Positions 41,500 to 51,055 of a DNA stretch of 64,000 nucleotides are shown here, one piece after another. A model generated the notes under the pieces. That model was given only the letters and a program-made list of their open reading frames with translations. It did not search any database and was not told the origin of the DNA. Source of the DNA: Solobacterium sp. (GTDB lineage Bacteria > Bacillota_I > Bacilli_A > Erysipelotrichales > Erysipelotrichaceae); contig JAFWFE010000045.1 in NCBI GenBank assembly GCA_017512555.1, positions 1 through 64,000 of the forward strand, given 5' to 3'. The first letter of the stretch is position 1. Every line of letters starts with the position of its first letter. The position numbers and the translations under genes are program-made.

Positions 41500-43740
41500 A
41501 TGGAAAAGTTTAAAAGAAGTTGGGATTTCAGAGGCCGTACATTGACAGTAGAAAACGGTGAAATCGCAAAACAGGCAGGAGGATCCGTATTGATCCGTTA
41601 TAACGATACAGTGATCCTCAGCACAGCAACAGCTAACCACGAAGCGAAAGATACAGATTTCTTTCCGCTGACAGTACTGTATAACGAAAAGATGTATGCG
41701 GTCGGTGAGATCCCGGGCGGCTTTCTGCGCCGTGAGGGAAGAGCCAGTGAACATGCGACATTGACAGCTCGTCTGATCGATCGTCCGATTCGTCCTTTGT
41801 TTGCGGAAGGTTTCCGTAATGAAGTACAGATCGTGAATACCGTATTAAGCGTTGATCCGGATTGCACCAGTGAAATGGCCGCAATGTTTGGTTCTTCACT
41901 TGCATTATGTGTATCAGATATTCCGTTTAACGGTCCGATTGCCGGCGTTATCGTAGGTAAAGTAGGAGATGAATACGTCATCAATCCTTCTGTAGAAGAT
42001 ACCGAAAAGGCATCCCTGATCCTGAATGTCGCAGGTACGAAATATGCGATCAACATGGTTGAGGCCGGTGCCAAGGAAGTCAGTGAAGAAGAGATGCTGG
42101 AAGCACTCGCGTTCGGTCATGAAGCAATCAAGGAATTATGTGCGATCCAGGAAGAAGTGATTGCGGAATGCGCAAAGCCGAAGATGGAAGTCGTTCTGTA
42201 CGAGATCGATCCGCGTGTCAAGGAATATGTCAACGAACATGGCAAGCAGAGAATTGAAGAAGCTGTATCCATCAAGGGTAAATTAGAGCGTTACGGAAAG
42301 ATCGATGAGATCACCGCAGAGATGGAAGCCGAAGTCGCTGAGAATCTTGAGTTTGCGGACGATAAAGAAAAAGAAAAAGCCGTCAAACAGACGCATGAAT
42401 ATTGTGTGGAAATCGAAGCCGGTGAAGTACGCAGACTGATCTCCGAAGAGAAGATCCGTCCGGACGGAAGAAAACTGGATGAGTTACGTCCGCTGGACAG
42501 CCAGGTAGACTTACTTCCGCGTGTTCATGGTTCCGCTATGTTCACCCGTGGAGAGACACAGGTCATGTCCATTACGACCTTAGGTCCGCTGGATGACGAA
42601 CAGATCGTCGACGATGTCACAACCATCAAGAGTAAGAGATTCATGCATCAGTATAACTTCCCGCCGTTCTCTGTCGGTGAAGTCGGCCGTATGGGTACTC
42701 CGGGAAGAAGAGAAATCGGACATGGAGCACTTGGTGAAAGAGCTCTGTTACAGGTGCTTCCGGATGAGAAGGAATTCCCGTATTCCATCCGTACAGTAGC
42801 TGAAGTTCTGGAATCCAACGGTTCCAGTTCCCAGGCGAGTATCTGCGCAGGTACAATGTCCCTGATGGCTGCCGGTGTTCCAATCAAGGCAATGGTTGCC
42901 GGTGTAGCCATGGGTCTGATTACAACCGGTAACAGTTATTCCATTCTTACGGATATTCAGGGTATGGAAGATCATTACGGTGATATGGACTTCAAGGTTG
43001 CCGGTACACGTAAAGGTATTACAGCTCTGCAGATGGATATCAAGGTTGACGGTATTACACAAGAGATCTTGAGAGAAGCTCTGGCACAGGCACATAAGGG
43101 ACGTATGGAGATCCTCGACAACATGGAAACAGCGATTTCCGAACCGAGAGATCACGTATCCGAATATGCTCCTAAGTTTGTCATCTTCCAGATTCCTTCC
43201 GATAAGATCAGAGATGTGATCGGTACAGGCGGAAAGACGATCAACCAGATTATTGAGGATTGTGACGGTGTCAAGATCAATGTGGATGATGACGGTACTG
43301 TAGCAATCTATCATATGAATCAGGAGATGTTGGACAAGGCAAAGGGTATCATCGAGGATATTACCCGTGTTGCCAAAGTCGGTGATGTCTATAACGCAGT
43401 AGTATCCGAAGTCAGAGATTCCTATGCGTTTGTGACGATCTTTACCGGGACAGATGCCTTACTGCATGTCAGTGAGCTTGCCTGGACAAGAACAGAGTCC
43501 ATCTCTTCGGCATTACATGTCGGTGATGTGATTCCGGTCAAGGTAACATCCATTGATGAACAGACAGGCAAAGTGAAAGTCTCCGCACGTGAGTTATTGC
43601 CGAAGCCGGAAGGGTATACAGAGCCCTCAAAAAAACCTGCCAGAAATAACAACCGCAAACCGGAAAAGAAACAGTCTTCCGAAGAGAATAAGAATACTGA
43701 AGTAAGAAGATTCTTCAAGAAGAAAGAAGAGCAGGAATAA
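41500..43740 (+). CDS. pnp: Polyribonucleotide nucleotidyltransferase (PNPase)
   Basis: 746 residues. Two RNase PH domains flank a helical domain, followed by KH (IPSDKIRDVIGTGGKTINQI, about 560) and S1 (GDVYNAVVSEVRDSYAF, about 630) RNA-binding domains and a basic-acidic tail. It degrades RNA from the 3' end using phosphate. The promoter has TACAAT at 41436-41441 and a leader of about 50 nt, so it is transcribed separately from rpsO. Confidence 0.97.
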   Translation: MEKFKRSWDFRGRTLTVENGEIAKQAGGSVLIRYNDTVILSTATANHEAKDTDFFPLTVLYNEKMYAVGEIPGGFLRREGRASEHATLTARLIDRPIRPLFAEGFRNEVQIVNTVLSVDPDCTSEMAAMFGSSLALCVSDIPFNGPIAGVIVGKVGDEYVINPSVEDTEKASLILNVAGTKYAINMVEAGAKEVSEEEMLEALAFGHEAIKELCAIQEEVIAECAKPKMEVVLYEIDPRVKEYVNEHGKQRIEEAVSIKGKLERYGKIDEITAEMEAEVAENLEFADDKEKEKAVKQTHEYCVEIEAGEVRRLISEEKIRPDGRKLDELRPLDSQVDLLPRVHGSAMFTRGETQVMSITTLGPLDDEQIVDDVTTIKSKRFMHQYNFPPFSVGEVGRMGTPGRREIGHGALGERALLQVLPDEKEFPYSIRTVAEVLESNGSSSQASICAGTMSLMAAGVPIKAMVAGVAMGLITTGNSYSILTDIQGMEDHYGDMDFKVAGTRKGITALQMDIKVDGITQEILREALAQAHKGRMEILDNMETAISEPRDHVSEYAPKFVIFQIPSDKIRDVIGTGGKTINQIIEDCDGVKINVDDDGTVAIYHMNQEMLDKAKGIIEDITRVAKVGDVYNAVVSEVRDSYAFVTIFTGTDALLHVSELAWTRTESISSALHVGDVIPVKVTSIDEQTGKVKVSARELLPKPEGYTEPSKKPARNNNRKPEKKQSSEENKNTEVRRFFKKKEEQE

Positions 43741-43742
43741 GT

Positions 43743-43779
43743 AAAAAGGAAGTTCATTGAATGAACTTCCTTTTTGTGT
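43743..43779 (+). terminator. Terminator after pnp
   Basis: A 15-bp perfect stem beginning AAAAAGGAAG and ending CTTCCTTTTT with a three-base loop. Confidence 0.92.
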
Positions 43780-43784
43780 ATAAA

Positions 43785-43814
43785 AAAAGATACTGCGGAT
43801 GAGCAGTATCTTTT
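43785..43814 (-). terminator. Terminator of the patB-like gene
   Basis: AAAAGATACTGC pairs with GCAGTATCTTTT around GGATGA. The T tract is on the minus strand. Confidence 0.85.
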
Positions 43815-43828
43815 GTGAATGAGGATAA

Positions 43829-45007
43829 TTACTTGAGTACTTCTACCAGACGGTCCATGCATTCCTTAAGAACGCTCTTCGGGGAAGTAACACAGAATCT
43901 GCGGAATAATGTTCCTGCCGGCGGTTCCATACCTTCACCGTCAGAGAATCCGATATGAGCCTGTCCGGCAATTCTCTGGTGGAGTTCTTCGTTGGTGAAA
44001 CCACAGTCTGTGAAGTCAAGCCAGAGGATGTAGGTTCCTTCCGGTTTATGTACTTTGACCTTCGGCAGTTCTTTGTGGAAACGATCTACAACATAGTCGA
44101 TGCAGTCATCGAGGTATTCATTCAGTTCATCAACCCACTGGTCACATTCTGTATAAGCAGTGATGCAGGCACGGATACCGAACGGTGAGAGCATAGGCAT
44201 TGCAGGTCCCATCTTTTCACGCAGTGCAGGATCCTGGATGATAACGTTTGTTACGGCAAGACCAGCGAGGTTGAAGGTCTTGTTGATACCGGTAACCATA
44301 ACGATTCCTTCCGGTCCGGCAACCTTGATGAACGGTGTAACCTTGACATCTTTTCTGGCGATATCCATATGAACATCGTCACAGAGCATGATGACATTGT
44401 TTTCACGACAGATCTTGGCAATCTTTTCGATTTCTTCCGGAGTCCATGTACGGCCGGTAGGGTTATGCGGCTGCTGGAAGATAGCCATGGTGTTCTGCGG
44501 TTCTTTACAGAGAGCTTCGAATGCTTCCCAGTCCATGGTATAGTAGCCATTGTCATTCTTCATCTGGAAGCCTACATAATGTCTGCCGACACCTGTAACG
44601 TCACCGTTATAGTAGTATGTAGGACGCGGAACAAGAACACCGTCACCGACTTTTGTCAGTTTCTGGATTGCTTCAACGATTGCGGAGTGCGCACCATGAG
44701 CGGTTCTGATTTCTTCAGCCTTGACATCCAGGTCAAAACGAACTTTCATCCAGCGGATGATTGCATCGAAGTATTCTTTCGGTGCTGCAGAGTAGCCGAA
44801 GATACCATGCTGTGCTTCTTTTACCAGAGCTTCAGTGATTTCCGGAGCGCAGCGGAAGTCCATGTCAGCGACAAAGAAGCATAATCTGTCTTCCGGCAGT
44901 TTGTCTGTGAGGAACATCTTAGCCATTCTTTCGTTGTTGCCCCATTTTGTGGAATAACTGCCTTCTTCATGAATACGATCTACTAATTCATCAAAATTGT
45001 ATTTCAT
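43829..45007 (-). CDS. PatB/MalY-type cystathionine beta-lyase aminotransferase
   Basis: 392 residues, class I/II PLP fold. Motifs include ADMDF near the N-terminus, IFQQPHNPTGRTW near 175, LCDDVHMDI near 205 and the PLP lysine in GINKTFNLAGLA near 240. A RRFCV-type arginine region is at the C-terminus. Enzymes of this group split cystathionine or cysteine, giving pyruvate and ammonia; some also act as regulators. An AGGAGG site is upstream. Monocistronic and convergent with pnp. Confidence 0.9.
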   Translation of the reverse strand: MKYNFDELVDRIHEEGSYSTKWGNNERMAKMFLTDKLPEDRLCFFVADMDFRCAPEITEALVKEAQHGIFGYSAAPKEYFDAIIRWMKVRFDLDVKAEEIRTAHGAHSAIVEAIQKLTKVGDGVLVPRPTYYYNGDVTGVGRHYVGFQMKNDNGYYTMDWEAFEALCKEPQNTMAIFQQPHNPTGRTWTPEEIEKIAKICRENNVIMLCDDVHMDIARKDVKVTPFIKVAGPEGIVMVTGINKTFNLAGLAVTNVIIQDPALREKMGPAMPMLSPFGIRACITAYTECDQWVDELNEYLDDCIDYVVDRFHKELPKVKVHKPEGTYILWLDFTDCGFTNEELHQRIAGQAHIGFSDGEGMEPPAGTLFRRFCVTSPKSVLKECMDRLVEVLK

Positions 45008-45147
45008 TCTTCCTCCTCAGTCTTGATGACTTGTATTATTACATGTTTAGTGTAACATGAATCCTTTTAGTATGATAAATATATTTTCAAAACTGGAACA
45101 ACAGATAAATCCAAGAGATGATACAATACTAAAGGTGAGGAATTAAC

Positions 45148-45798
45148 ATGCGGATGCGTAAGAAAAAATGGGCAGAACCATTTCTTGAAGAACATCAGGA
45201 TTATGCGTTGAATGATCCCGGTCAATATCAGGGAAAGTGGTGTGAACTGCTGCATACGGAAGAAATTCATCTGGAACTGGGAATGGGAAAGGGTGATTAT
45301 CTTCTGCGTATGGCAGAGATGTATCCGGAGTTCGGATGGATCGGTGTGGAGAAAGACCGCAATGCGGCTGCGGTTGCGGCAAGGAAAGCGGTAGACGCCG
45401 GATTGGATAAGTTTCCGAATACACGGATGATCGTCGGCAATGCAGAAGAAATCGGAAACTGGTTTGCGGAAAAGGAAGTGGATGTGATCCATTTGAATTT
45501 CAGCGATCCCTGGCCGAAGAAGTATACCCACAAGAGAAGACTGTCCAACGAACGTTTCCTACAGCTGTATGATCGTATTCTCAAAGATTCCGGACAGATT
45601 ATCATGAAGACAGATAATCAGGATCTGTTTGAATCTTCGATTCTGTATTTTACGGAGTTTGGTTTCAGGATAACGGAATTCTCCGTGGATTTCCGCCGGA
45701 AGGAACATCCCGAGGATGCCATAACAGAGTATGAACAGAGGTTTATGGATATCGGACAGCCGATATACAGGGTTATTGTGGTAAAATCAGAGAAATGA
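45148..45798 (+). CDS. trmB: tRNA (guanine-N7-)-methyltransferase
   Basis: 216 residues. The SAM-binding LELGMGKGDYLLRMA near 47 and the diagnostic LNFSDPWPKKYTHKRRL near 118 are clear. It methylates G46 in the variable loop of tRNAs. The stop overlaps the next start (ATGA). The last part of the gene contains the -10 box of the downstream lipoprotein gene. Confidence 0.95.
   Translation: MRMRKKKWAEPFLEEHQDYALNDPGQYQGKWCELLHTEEIHLELGMGKGDYLLRMAEMYPEFGWIGVEKDRNAAAVAARKAVDAGLDKFPNTRMIVGNAEEIGNWFAEKEVDVIHLNFSDPWPKKYTHKRRLSNERFLQLYDRILKDSGQIIMKTDNQDLFESSILYFTEFGFRITEFSVDFRRKEHPEDAITEYEQRFMDIGQPIYRVIVVKSEK
45779..45787 (+). promoter_or_regulatory. Extended -10 inside trmB for a leaderless lipoprotein gene
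   Basis: TGGTAAAAT with seven bases to the ATG at 45795; TG-N extended form. Confidence 0.45.
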
Positions 45799-46565
45799 GT
45801 AACAAGGTTTTAAAATCTGTGTTGGCAGGACTGTTGGTGTTCCTGTGCGGATGCGGAGAGTATACCGGGAGTATCCAGAATGATCTTGACCGCAAGGTTG
45901 ACCAGGTGGTGTCACAGCCTGCGGTAACCGCAAATCATAATCACCGGTATTATTCTTATTATCTGGACCCGCAGATCGGCAGGATCGACAGTATGCTTAC
46001 AAGTAATATATTCACCTATAACGGTGTCCGTTTCATCATGAACCTGAATACTTCCAGTGTCATCAACCAGGAATACTATGAACCGGGAAGTGATGAAATC
46101 CAGATCGAGGCGGAACTTGCGGCAGAAAAAACCGGTACCTTTACCAACGCGTTGGGGAAAGAAGATAAATATACTGTAAAGGTATATCGTACAGGGCAGG
46201 AAATCTACGCTGTCTGTGTATATAATGATCCGGTGAGTCTGTATGCGATGTGCAAGGATTATGAAGTGGCGGATACGGCATCAGCCATGATGAGTATTCT
46301 CTGTACGGTACAGGTGAATAAACAGAAAGTTGTCGCGGATTTCTCAAATAAACGTAAGATCGACTATCAGAGAGAACCTCTGGAGTTATTCCAGTTTATC
46401 GCTCCGGAAAGCGGCGCAATCCAGGAACTGTTTCCGGACAGTACTTCATCCATCGGTAACGTGGAAGATCTCTCCCAGCTGGAAGATCAGAACAGCGACA
46501 ACAACAAGCATCGTATTGAGTCCGATGAATATGATTATTATCAATTTGCGGAACAGTCCGAATAA
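45795..46565 (+). CDS. Lipoprotein of unknown function
   Basis: 256 residues. The signal peptide ends in lipobox LLVFLCGC. The mature protein has an N-terminal linker, then a mixed alpha/beta domain with a NIFTYNGVRFIMNLNTSSVIN region and a repeated pattern of strands, and an acidic, Asn/Asp/Tyr-rich tail. No family recognised. It overlaps the trmB stop by four bases, but it probably also has its own leaderless transcript. Confidence 0.7.
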   Translation: MSNKVLKSVLAGLLVFLCGCGEYTGSIQNDLDRKVDQVVSQPAVTANHNHRYYSYYLDPQIGRIDSMLTSNIFTYNGVRFIMNLNTSSVINQEYYEPGSDEIQIEAELAAEKTGTFTNALGKEDKYTVKVYRTGQEIYAVCVYNDPVSLYAMCKDYEVADTASAMMSILCTVQVNKQKVVADFSNKRKIDYQREPLELFQFIAPESGAIQELFPDSTSSIGNVEDLSQLEDQNSDNNKHRIESDEYDYYQFAEQSE

Positions 46566-46616
46566 AACTTAACATTCAAAGAAAAACACGTTAGAATGAT
46601 ATATAACTAGGAAAGA

Positions 46617-47432
46617 ATGGTGGTCAACATGAGTCAGATGTTTAAGAAATTACAGAACCTTTTATTTGATGATGAAGAAGTCGTTGAAGAAGAGGTAATC
46701 AACGAACCGGAACCGGTTAAACCTGCGCCGCGTCCGGTCCAGACCAATACAAATACTCAGCGTCCGGTAATGCATCAGGTAGATCCGGCACCTGCACAGA
46801 ACAGTGCTCCCCAGGTTAGTTTCTTCCGTCAGGAGAAAACGGAACCTGCACCGGCTCCGGCACCTGCGCCTGCACCTGTACAGGAACGTCCGCGTACGAT
46901 TGGTATGACCGTAGATGATGTTCAGGATGAAACCATGAATCTTCAGCTGCGTCCGTCTTCCAAGCCGGTTACACCGGCACAGCAGCCGAAACCGCAGCCG
47001 AAGCCTCAGCAGACTGCACAGACAAAGAAGAAACCTCAGCCTGTCTATGAGTTCTCTCCGGTAATCAGCCCGATTTTCGGTGTTGATGAGAAGGATCTGG
47101 ATGCGTTGAAGACATCCGGTAAGACACAGGTTGTGATGCCTGGCAAGGAAGATACCAATGTATCACCGGTGATTTCTCCGATGTACGGCATGAGTAAGGA
47201 AGCAGAACCGAAGACGATTCAGGATACCGTGGAAAAGTCCAATGAACTAGCGGAAAACCTGCTTACGGAAGAAAAACAGAAAGCAGAAGAAAGTATTCCT
47301 GATTTCTCTCTTGATGATATTCTCAAGATTCGTGATGATGAATATAAGGAAACAGCAGAACAGGCTACCTTATTTGACGATATTATAGACGAAACTGTCA
47401 TCTTTGACAGCGACAAGTACAATCACCGTTAG
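46617..47432 (+). CDS. Proline-rich protein with paired SPVISP motifs
   Basis: 271 residues. An ATG at 46617 follows AGGAAAGA; another in-frame ATG at 46629 has GGTGG at good spacing, so the start is uncertain by four codons. An acidic N-terminus is followed by Pro/Ala/Gln-rich disordered sequence, including a run of alternating Pro-Ala. Two copies of a linear motif occur: FSPVISPIFGV (DNA from 47054) and VSPVISPMYGM (from 47163). An acidic C-terminus (DFSLDDILKIRDDEY) follows. No membrane helix. It directly precedes murC. Function unknown; the motifs look like docking sites. Confidence 0.75.
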   Translation: MVVNMSQMFKKLQNLLFDDEEVVEEEVINEPEPVKPAPRPVQTNTNTQRPVMHQVDPAPAQNSAPQVSFFRQEKTEPAPAPAPAPAPVQERPRTIGMTVDDVQDETMNLQLRPSSKPVTPAQQPKPQPKPQQTAQTKKKPQPVYEFSPVISPIFGVDEKDLDALKTSGKTQVVMPGKEDTNVSPVISPMYGMSKEAEPKTIQDTVEKSNELAENLLTEEKQKAEESIPDFSLDDILKIRDDEYKETAEQATLFDDIIDETVIFDSDKYNHR

Positions 47433-47447
47433 AACAGAGAGGTCAAT

Positions 47448-48758
47448 ATGCAGTATTATTTTATCGGAATTAAAGGTACCGGAATGGCTTCATTAGCCTG
47501 TATGCTGCATGATCTCGGGAATGATGTCTGCGGAAGTGATCAGCCGAAACATTTCTTCACGGAAGAAGGGCTGAGAGAACGCGGAATAACAATTTATAAT
47601 TTTGATCCGGGCAATATCAAGGATGGCATGAATGTCATTATTGGTAATGCCTTTTTAGAGGATTTTCCCGAGGTGATTGCAGCACGTCAGAATCCTACAT
47701 GTACATGCGCAAGATATCATGAGTTTGTCGGAAAGTTTATCGATGCCTACCAGACGATTGCCATCTCCGGCAGTCACGGCAAGACCACAACGACCGGATT
47801 GCTTGCCAGTCTTCTCAGCGCTTACGATTATACGGGTTGGCTGATCGGTGACGGCAGCGGCCATGTAACAAGTGAAACAAAGTATTTCTGCCTGGAAGCA
47901 GATGAATTCCGCCGGCATTTCATGCAGTATCACCCGGAGATCGCCATCATGACAAACATCGAGATTGACCATGTCGATTATTTCAAGAGTGAGGAAGAAT
48001 ACCGGAAAGCGTTCGAAGACTTCTCTTACAACGTAAAGAAAGCAATCGTTATCTACGGGGATGACGAAGAATCACGCCGTCTTCAGTTGAATCCGGATAT
48101 TCCGCATTACTGGTACGGAGAAAAAGATAATGACGATCTTCAGGCAGTCAATATCGTTGAAGATACTACTGGTATGGAATTTGACGTATTGTTCTGCGGT
48201 GAATTCAAGGGTCATTACAATCTTCCGTTTATCGGGCATCATCTGTTATTGAATTCTCTGGCTGCGATCGGTGTAGGTATACTTCTCGGTGCTGACCGGG
48301 ATACGATCGAGAAGGGGTTATCTTCCTTCCAGGGTGTAAAGCGCAGGTTTGTGGTCGAACAGGACGGAGAGAATATCTTTGTGGATGATTATGCTCATCA
48401 TCCGACAGAAGTTGCGGTAACGATCAAGGCAGCACGTAAGAGATTCCCGGATCGTAAGATCGTTGCGGTATTCAAGCCGCACAGAGCTTCCCGTGTCCTG
48501 TATTTCGCGGATCAGTTTGCGGATGCGCTGAGACTTGCGGATAAGATCTATCTGTGTGATTTTACCAGTATTGATGATAAGCAGGATGGTACGGATATCG
48601 ATATTACCTACCTGCAGAAACGTCTGGAAGGGTCTGTGATCCTGAGTGAAGATGAGGCTGGAGCCCAGAGATTATCGTTGGAAAAACCGGCGGTATTCTT
48701 GTTTATGTCCAGTAAGGATATTTATTGGCTTGCGGATTTGGTTAAGCGCATACATTAA
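47448..48758 (+). CDS. murC: UDP-N-acetylmuramate--L-alanine ligase
   Basis: 436 residues. Dinucleotide-like start IGIKGTGMASLA, ATP-binding SGSHGKTTTTG near 107, EADEFRRHF near 148, NIEIDHVDYF and the C-terminal DDYAHHPTEV near 312. It adds L-Ala to UDP-MurNAc, the first peptide step of peptidoglycan synthesis in the cytoplasm. The GAGAGG site is a few bases upstream. The SPVISP protein upstream is probably co-transcribed. Confidence 0.95.
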   Translation: MQYYFIGIKGTGMASLACMLHDLGNDVCGSDQPKHFFTEEGLRERGITIYNFDPGNIKDGMNVIIGNAFLEDFPEVIAARQNPTCTCARYHEFVGKFIDAYQTIAISGSHGKTTTTGLLASLLSAYDYTGWLIGDGSGHVTSETKYFCLEADEFRRHFMQYHPEIAIMTNIEIDHVDYFKSEEEYRKAFEDFSYNVKKAIVIYGDDEESRRLQLNPDIPHYWYGEKDNDDLQAVNIVEDTTGMEFDVLFCGEFKGHYNLPFIGHHLLLNSLAAIGVGILLGADRDTIEKGLSSFQGVKRRFVVEQDGENIFVDDYAHHPTEVAVTIKAARKRFPDRKIVAVFKPHRASRVLYFADQFADALRLADKIYLCDFTSIDDKQDGTDIDITYLQKRLEGSVILSEDEAGAQRLSLEKPAVFLFMSSKDIYWLADLVKRIH

Positions 48759-48809
48759 TATTGAAAATTTTTCATTATTTCATATAATTAGTTTGAAGAA
48801 GGTGAGTCT

Positions 48810-49265
48810 ATGGATGCTCTTTTAAATGCATTATATGCTGTGTGCGTACAGCTTTTACCGATTATCGGTGCGGTAGTTCTTGTTTTTCTCTGCATTTTCC
48901 TGCGTAAATTATGGAAGCTGATCGATCATGCTTCCGACATGGTGGTTCGTTTGAATCCGACGATCAATCTTGTAGATCAGAGTATTGAGAAAGTACAGGC
49001 TCCGTTGGATACAGCGGTAAAATACAGCAAAACATTGGATAATGTCCATGACAAGACAGTAGAATCTGTAAACAGAGCTGCGGAAACAGCCAGTGAAAAC
49101 GTAGAGAAGCTGAAGGACTTTGTCGTGGATAAATTTAATCGTGTACAGGATGCATATGTGGAACGTAACGTGAATCCGTATATTGAAGAAGAAAAAAACG
49201 AGGCGATGAATGAATTGAAGTCAGCTGTGGATACAGTGCCTGAGAAGGAGGAGAATCATGAGTGA
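48810..49265 (+). CDS. Membrane-anchored coiled-coil protein (DUF948-like)
   Basis: 151 residues. One N-terminal membrane helix (about 14-32) is followed by a long amphipathic coiled coil with DQSIEKVQAPLDTAVKYSKTL and an acidic tail. The arrangement resembles DUF948/YtxH-neighbour proteins that follow murC in Firmicutes. An AAGGTGAG site is upstream. The end overlaps the start of the next, frameshifted gene by eight bases. Confidence 0.75.
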   Translation: MDALLNALYAVCVQLLPIIGAVVLVFLCIFLRKLWKLIDHASDMVVRLNPTINLVDQSIEKVQAPLDTAVKYSKTLDNVHDKTVESVNRAAETASENVEKLKDFVVDKFNRVQDAYVERNVNPYIEEEKNEAMNELKSAVDTVPEKEENHE

Positions 49266-50003
49266 AGAAGTAAAAGAAATAAAGGAAGTCGTAGAAGAGA
49301 CTGTGGAAAAGCAGCGGATAAAGTGGAAGAAGCAGCGGATGTGATCGTCGACAAGACAGAAGAAATCATCCGTGAAGAAAGTGAACCGCTGGAATCCATT
49401 GAAAAGACAGTCATGGAACTGAAAAAGAAGATCCAGGAAGTCAACAAGGTAGCGGAAGAACCGGAAGAGACGAAAGAAGAAAAGACGATCTCCATTCCGG
49501 AATTCAAACTGACGGATGAGCAGAAGGAAAAGATCAATGATATCCGTGATACAACAGTAGAGAAAGTCAAGACATCGATTGATGATATCAAGGAAAAAGC
49601 TCAGGAGATCACGAAGAATCCGGATATCCGCAAGACAATTGATTTCATCCGTAATAACGCGGTAAAGGCAGTAGAAATTGCCAAAACCCGTATTGATGAG
49701 ATCCGAAATGAACCTAAAGTTCAGAGATCCATCGATAATGCTTCCGAGAAGACAAAAGATGTACTTGAAAACGCGAAGAAGTTCATCGATGACCGTGTAT
49801 CGGAAGAAAAGAAAGAAGAACTGAAGAAGAGTTTTGACAAAGTGTCCGGTTCTGTTTCAGAAGTAGTTAAGGATGCGCAGAAAACCGTAACAGAGTTTAT
49901 GGCTAAACCTGAAGTGCAGGAAAAACTTGATAATGCCAAGGAACTTGCGCAGAAAGGTGCTGAAACCATAAAGCACGTATTCAAATCTGACGAGAATATG
50001 TAA
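49258..50003 (+). pseudogene. Coiled-coil YtxH-like gene with a one-base deletion
   Basis: The native ATG at 49258 has an AGGAGG site, but its frame stops at 49344 after 28 codons. A second frame is open from 49323 to 50003 and encodes about 226 residues of Lys/Glu-rich coiled coil. The two join if one G is restored between 49308 and 49309, where the unit GTGGAAAAGCAGCGGAT precedes the near-identical GTGGAAGAAGCAGCGGAT. The restored protein would read ETVEEAADKVEEAADVIVD. A GTG at 49323 could rescue translation, but it lacks a good ribosome site. Function unknown. Confidence 0.75.
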
Positions 50004-50032
50004 TTCCCGTTCATTACCAGAGGAGGACAGGG

Positions 50033-51025
50033 ATGAAAAGAGTAACAATTTATGATGTCGCAAAAGAATCCGGTGTTTCTCTGGCTACGGTATCTCGTGT
50101 TATTAACGGCAGCGATGTAGTTAAAGGACCTACCAGGGAGAAAGTACAGGCTGCGATAGATAAACTGGGATATAAGCCAAATGCGATTGCACAGGGTCTG
50201 GCTTTGCAGAAGACTACGACGATTGGTCTGGTTGTACCGGAGGCTAGTTTCACCTATACCGGCCAGATCATCAATGGTCTGATCGATGTTGCGAAGATCT
50301 ACAATTATAACATCATGCTTCATACGATTACTGAAGGTATTACGGATATCAACGATGTAATCGAAGATATCATCAAGTCTCGTGTGGATGGTGTGATCAT
50401 CTACAACGATAAACTTCTGATTCAGGAGATGAATGAATTATCCAGGTATAATATTCCAATCGTTGTGATCGGGAACCGGATCTCTGCGGATAATATCTGT
50501 TGTGTGTTTGTAGATATTGAGAAGGCAATCTATGAGCTGACCTTGAAGTATCTGGAAGAAGGCAAGACCAACATTGCGATTATTGAAGACAGGAAGAATA
50601 ATTATTCCAATCAGCAGATGATCCGCGGTGCAAGCGCAGCCTATGAAAAGAAAGGTCTGAAATTTGAGGGATATCTGACCATTCCTTCAGATTCACGTAC
50701 ATCGTATGCTTTCTTATCCGACTGGATGAAGAATCACCGTTATGATGTCATGATCGGCAATCGTGATTCACAGGCTATGGCAATCATCAATACAGCCAGA
50801 GAGAACGGAATACGTGTACCGGAAGATATGGATGTCGTATGTGTCATTGATACGAAGTATAACTCAATGATGCGTCCGCAGATCACCAGTTTCTCAATAC
50901 CGTCTTATGATCTTGGGGCAGTATCCATGAGGGTAATGACAAAGATGCTCCAGAATGATACGAACTTTGATCACCAGATCGAATTGAGTTATCTGTTTAC
51001 ACCGCGGCAGTCAACGAAAAATTGA
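50033..51025 (+). CDS. LacI-family transcriptional regulator
   Basis: 330 residues. The HTH (TIYDVAKESGVSLATVSRVING) and hinge helix (GYKPNAIAQGLALQKT) are canonical. The C-terminal periplasmic-binding-like domain (TIGLVVPEASFTYTGQIINGL) would bind a sugar or corepressor. AGGAGG site upstream. There is no sugar operon beside it, so the target could be distant or global, as for CcpA-like members; the short hinge is compatible with either. Confidence 0.9.
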   Translation: MKRVTIYDVAKESGVSLATVSRVINGSDVVKGPTREKVQAAIDKLGYKPNAIAQGLALQKTTTIGLVVPEASFTYTGQIINGLIDVAKIYNYNIMLHTITEGITDINDVIEDIIKSRVDGVIIYNDKLLIQEMNELSRYNIPIVVIGNRISADNICCVFVDIEKAIYELTLKYLEEGKTNIAIIEDRKNNYSNQQMIRGASAAYEKKGLKFEGYLTIPSDSRTSYAFLSDWMKNHRYDVMIGNRDSQAMAIINTARENGIRVPEDMDVVCVIDTKYNSMMRPQITSFSIPSYDLGAVSMRVMTKMLQNDTNFDHQIELSYLFTPRQSTKN

Positions 51026-51049
51026 CTTTCAGCAGTTTTGTGTTATATT
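51022..51049 (+). promoter_or_regulatory. Promoter of the tyrS T-box transcript
   Basis: TTGACT at 51022-51027 and TATATT at 51044-51049, 16-base spacer. It overlaps the stop codon of the LacI-family gene. Confidence 0.6.
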
Positions 51050-51055
51050 AAACAG

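Noticed and set aside
46850-46885. Alternating Pro-Ala run as a CRISPR-like or satellite repeat
   Set aside because: It is a short low-complexity coding run in frame with the SPVISP protein. No CRISPR-type direct repeats with spacers exist anywhere in the window.
49323-50003. GTG at 49323 as the true start of the coiled-coil gene
   Set aside because: It has no good ribosome site, while a perfect one precedes the ATG at 49258; the near-identical repeats point to a one-base deletion.
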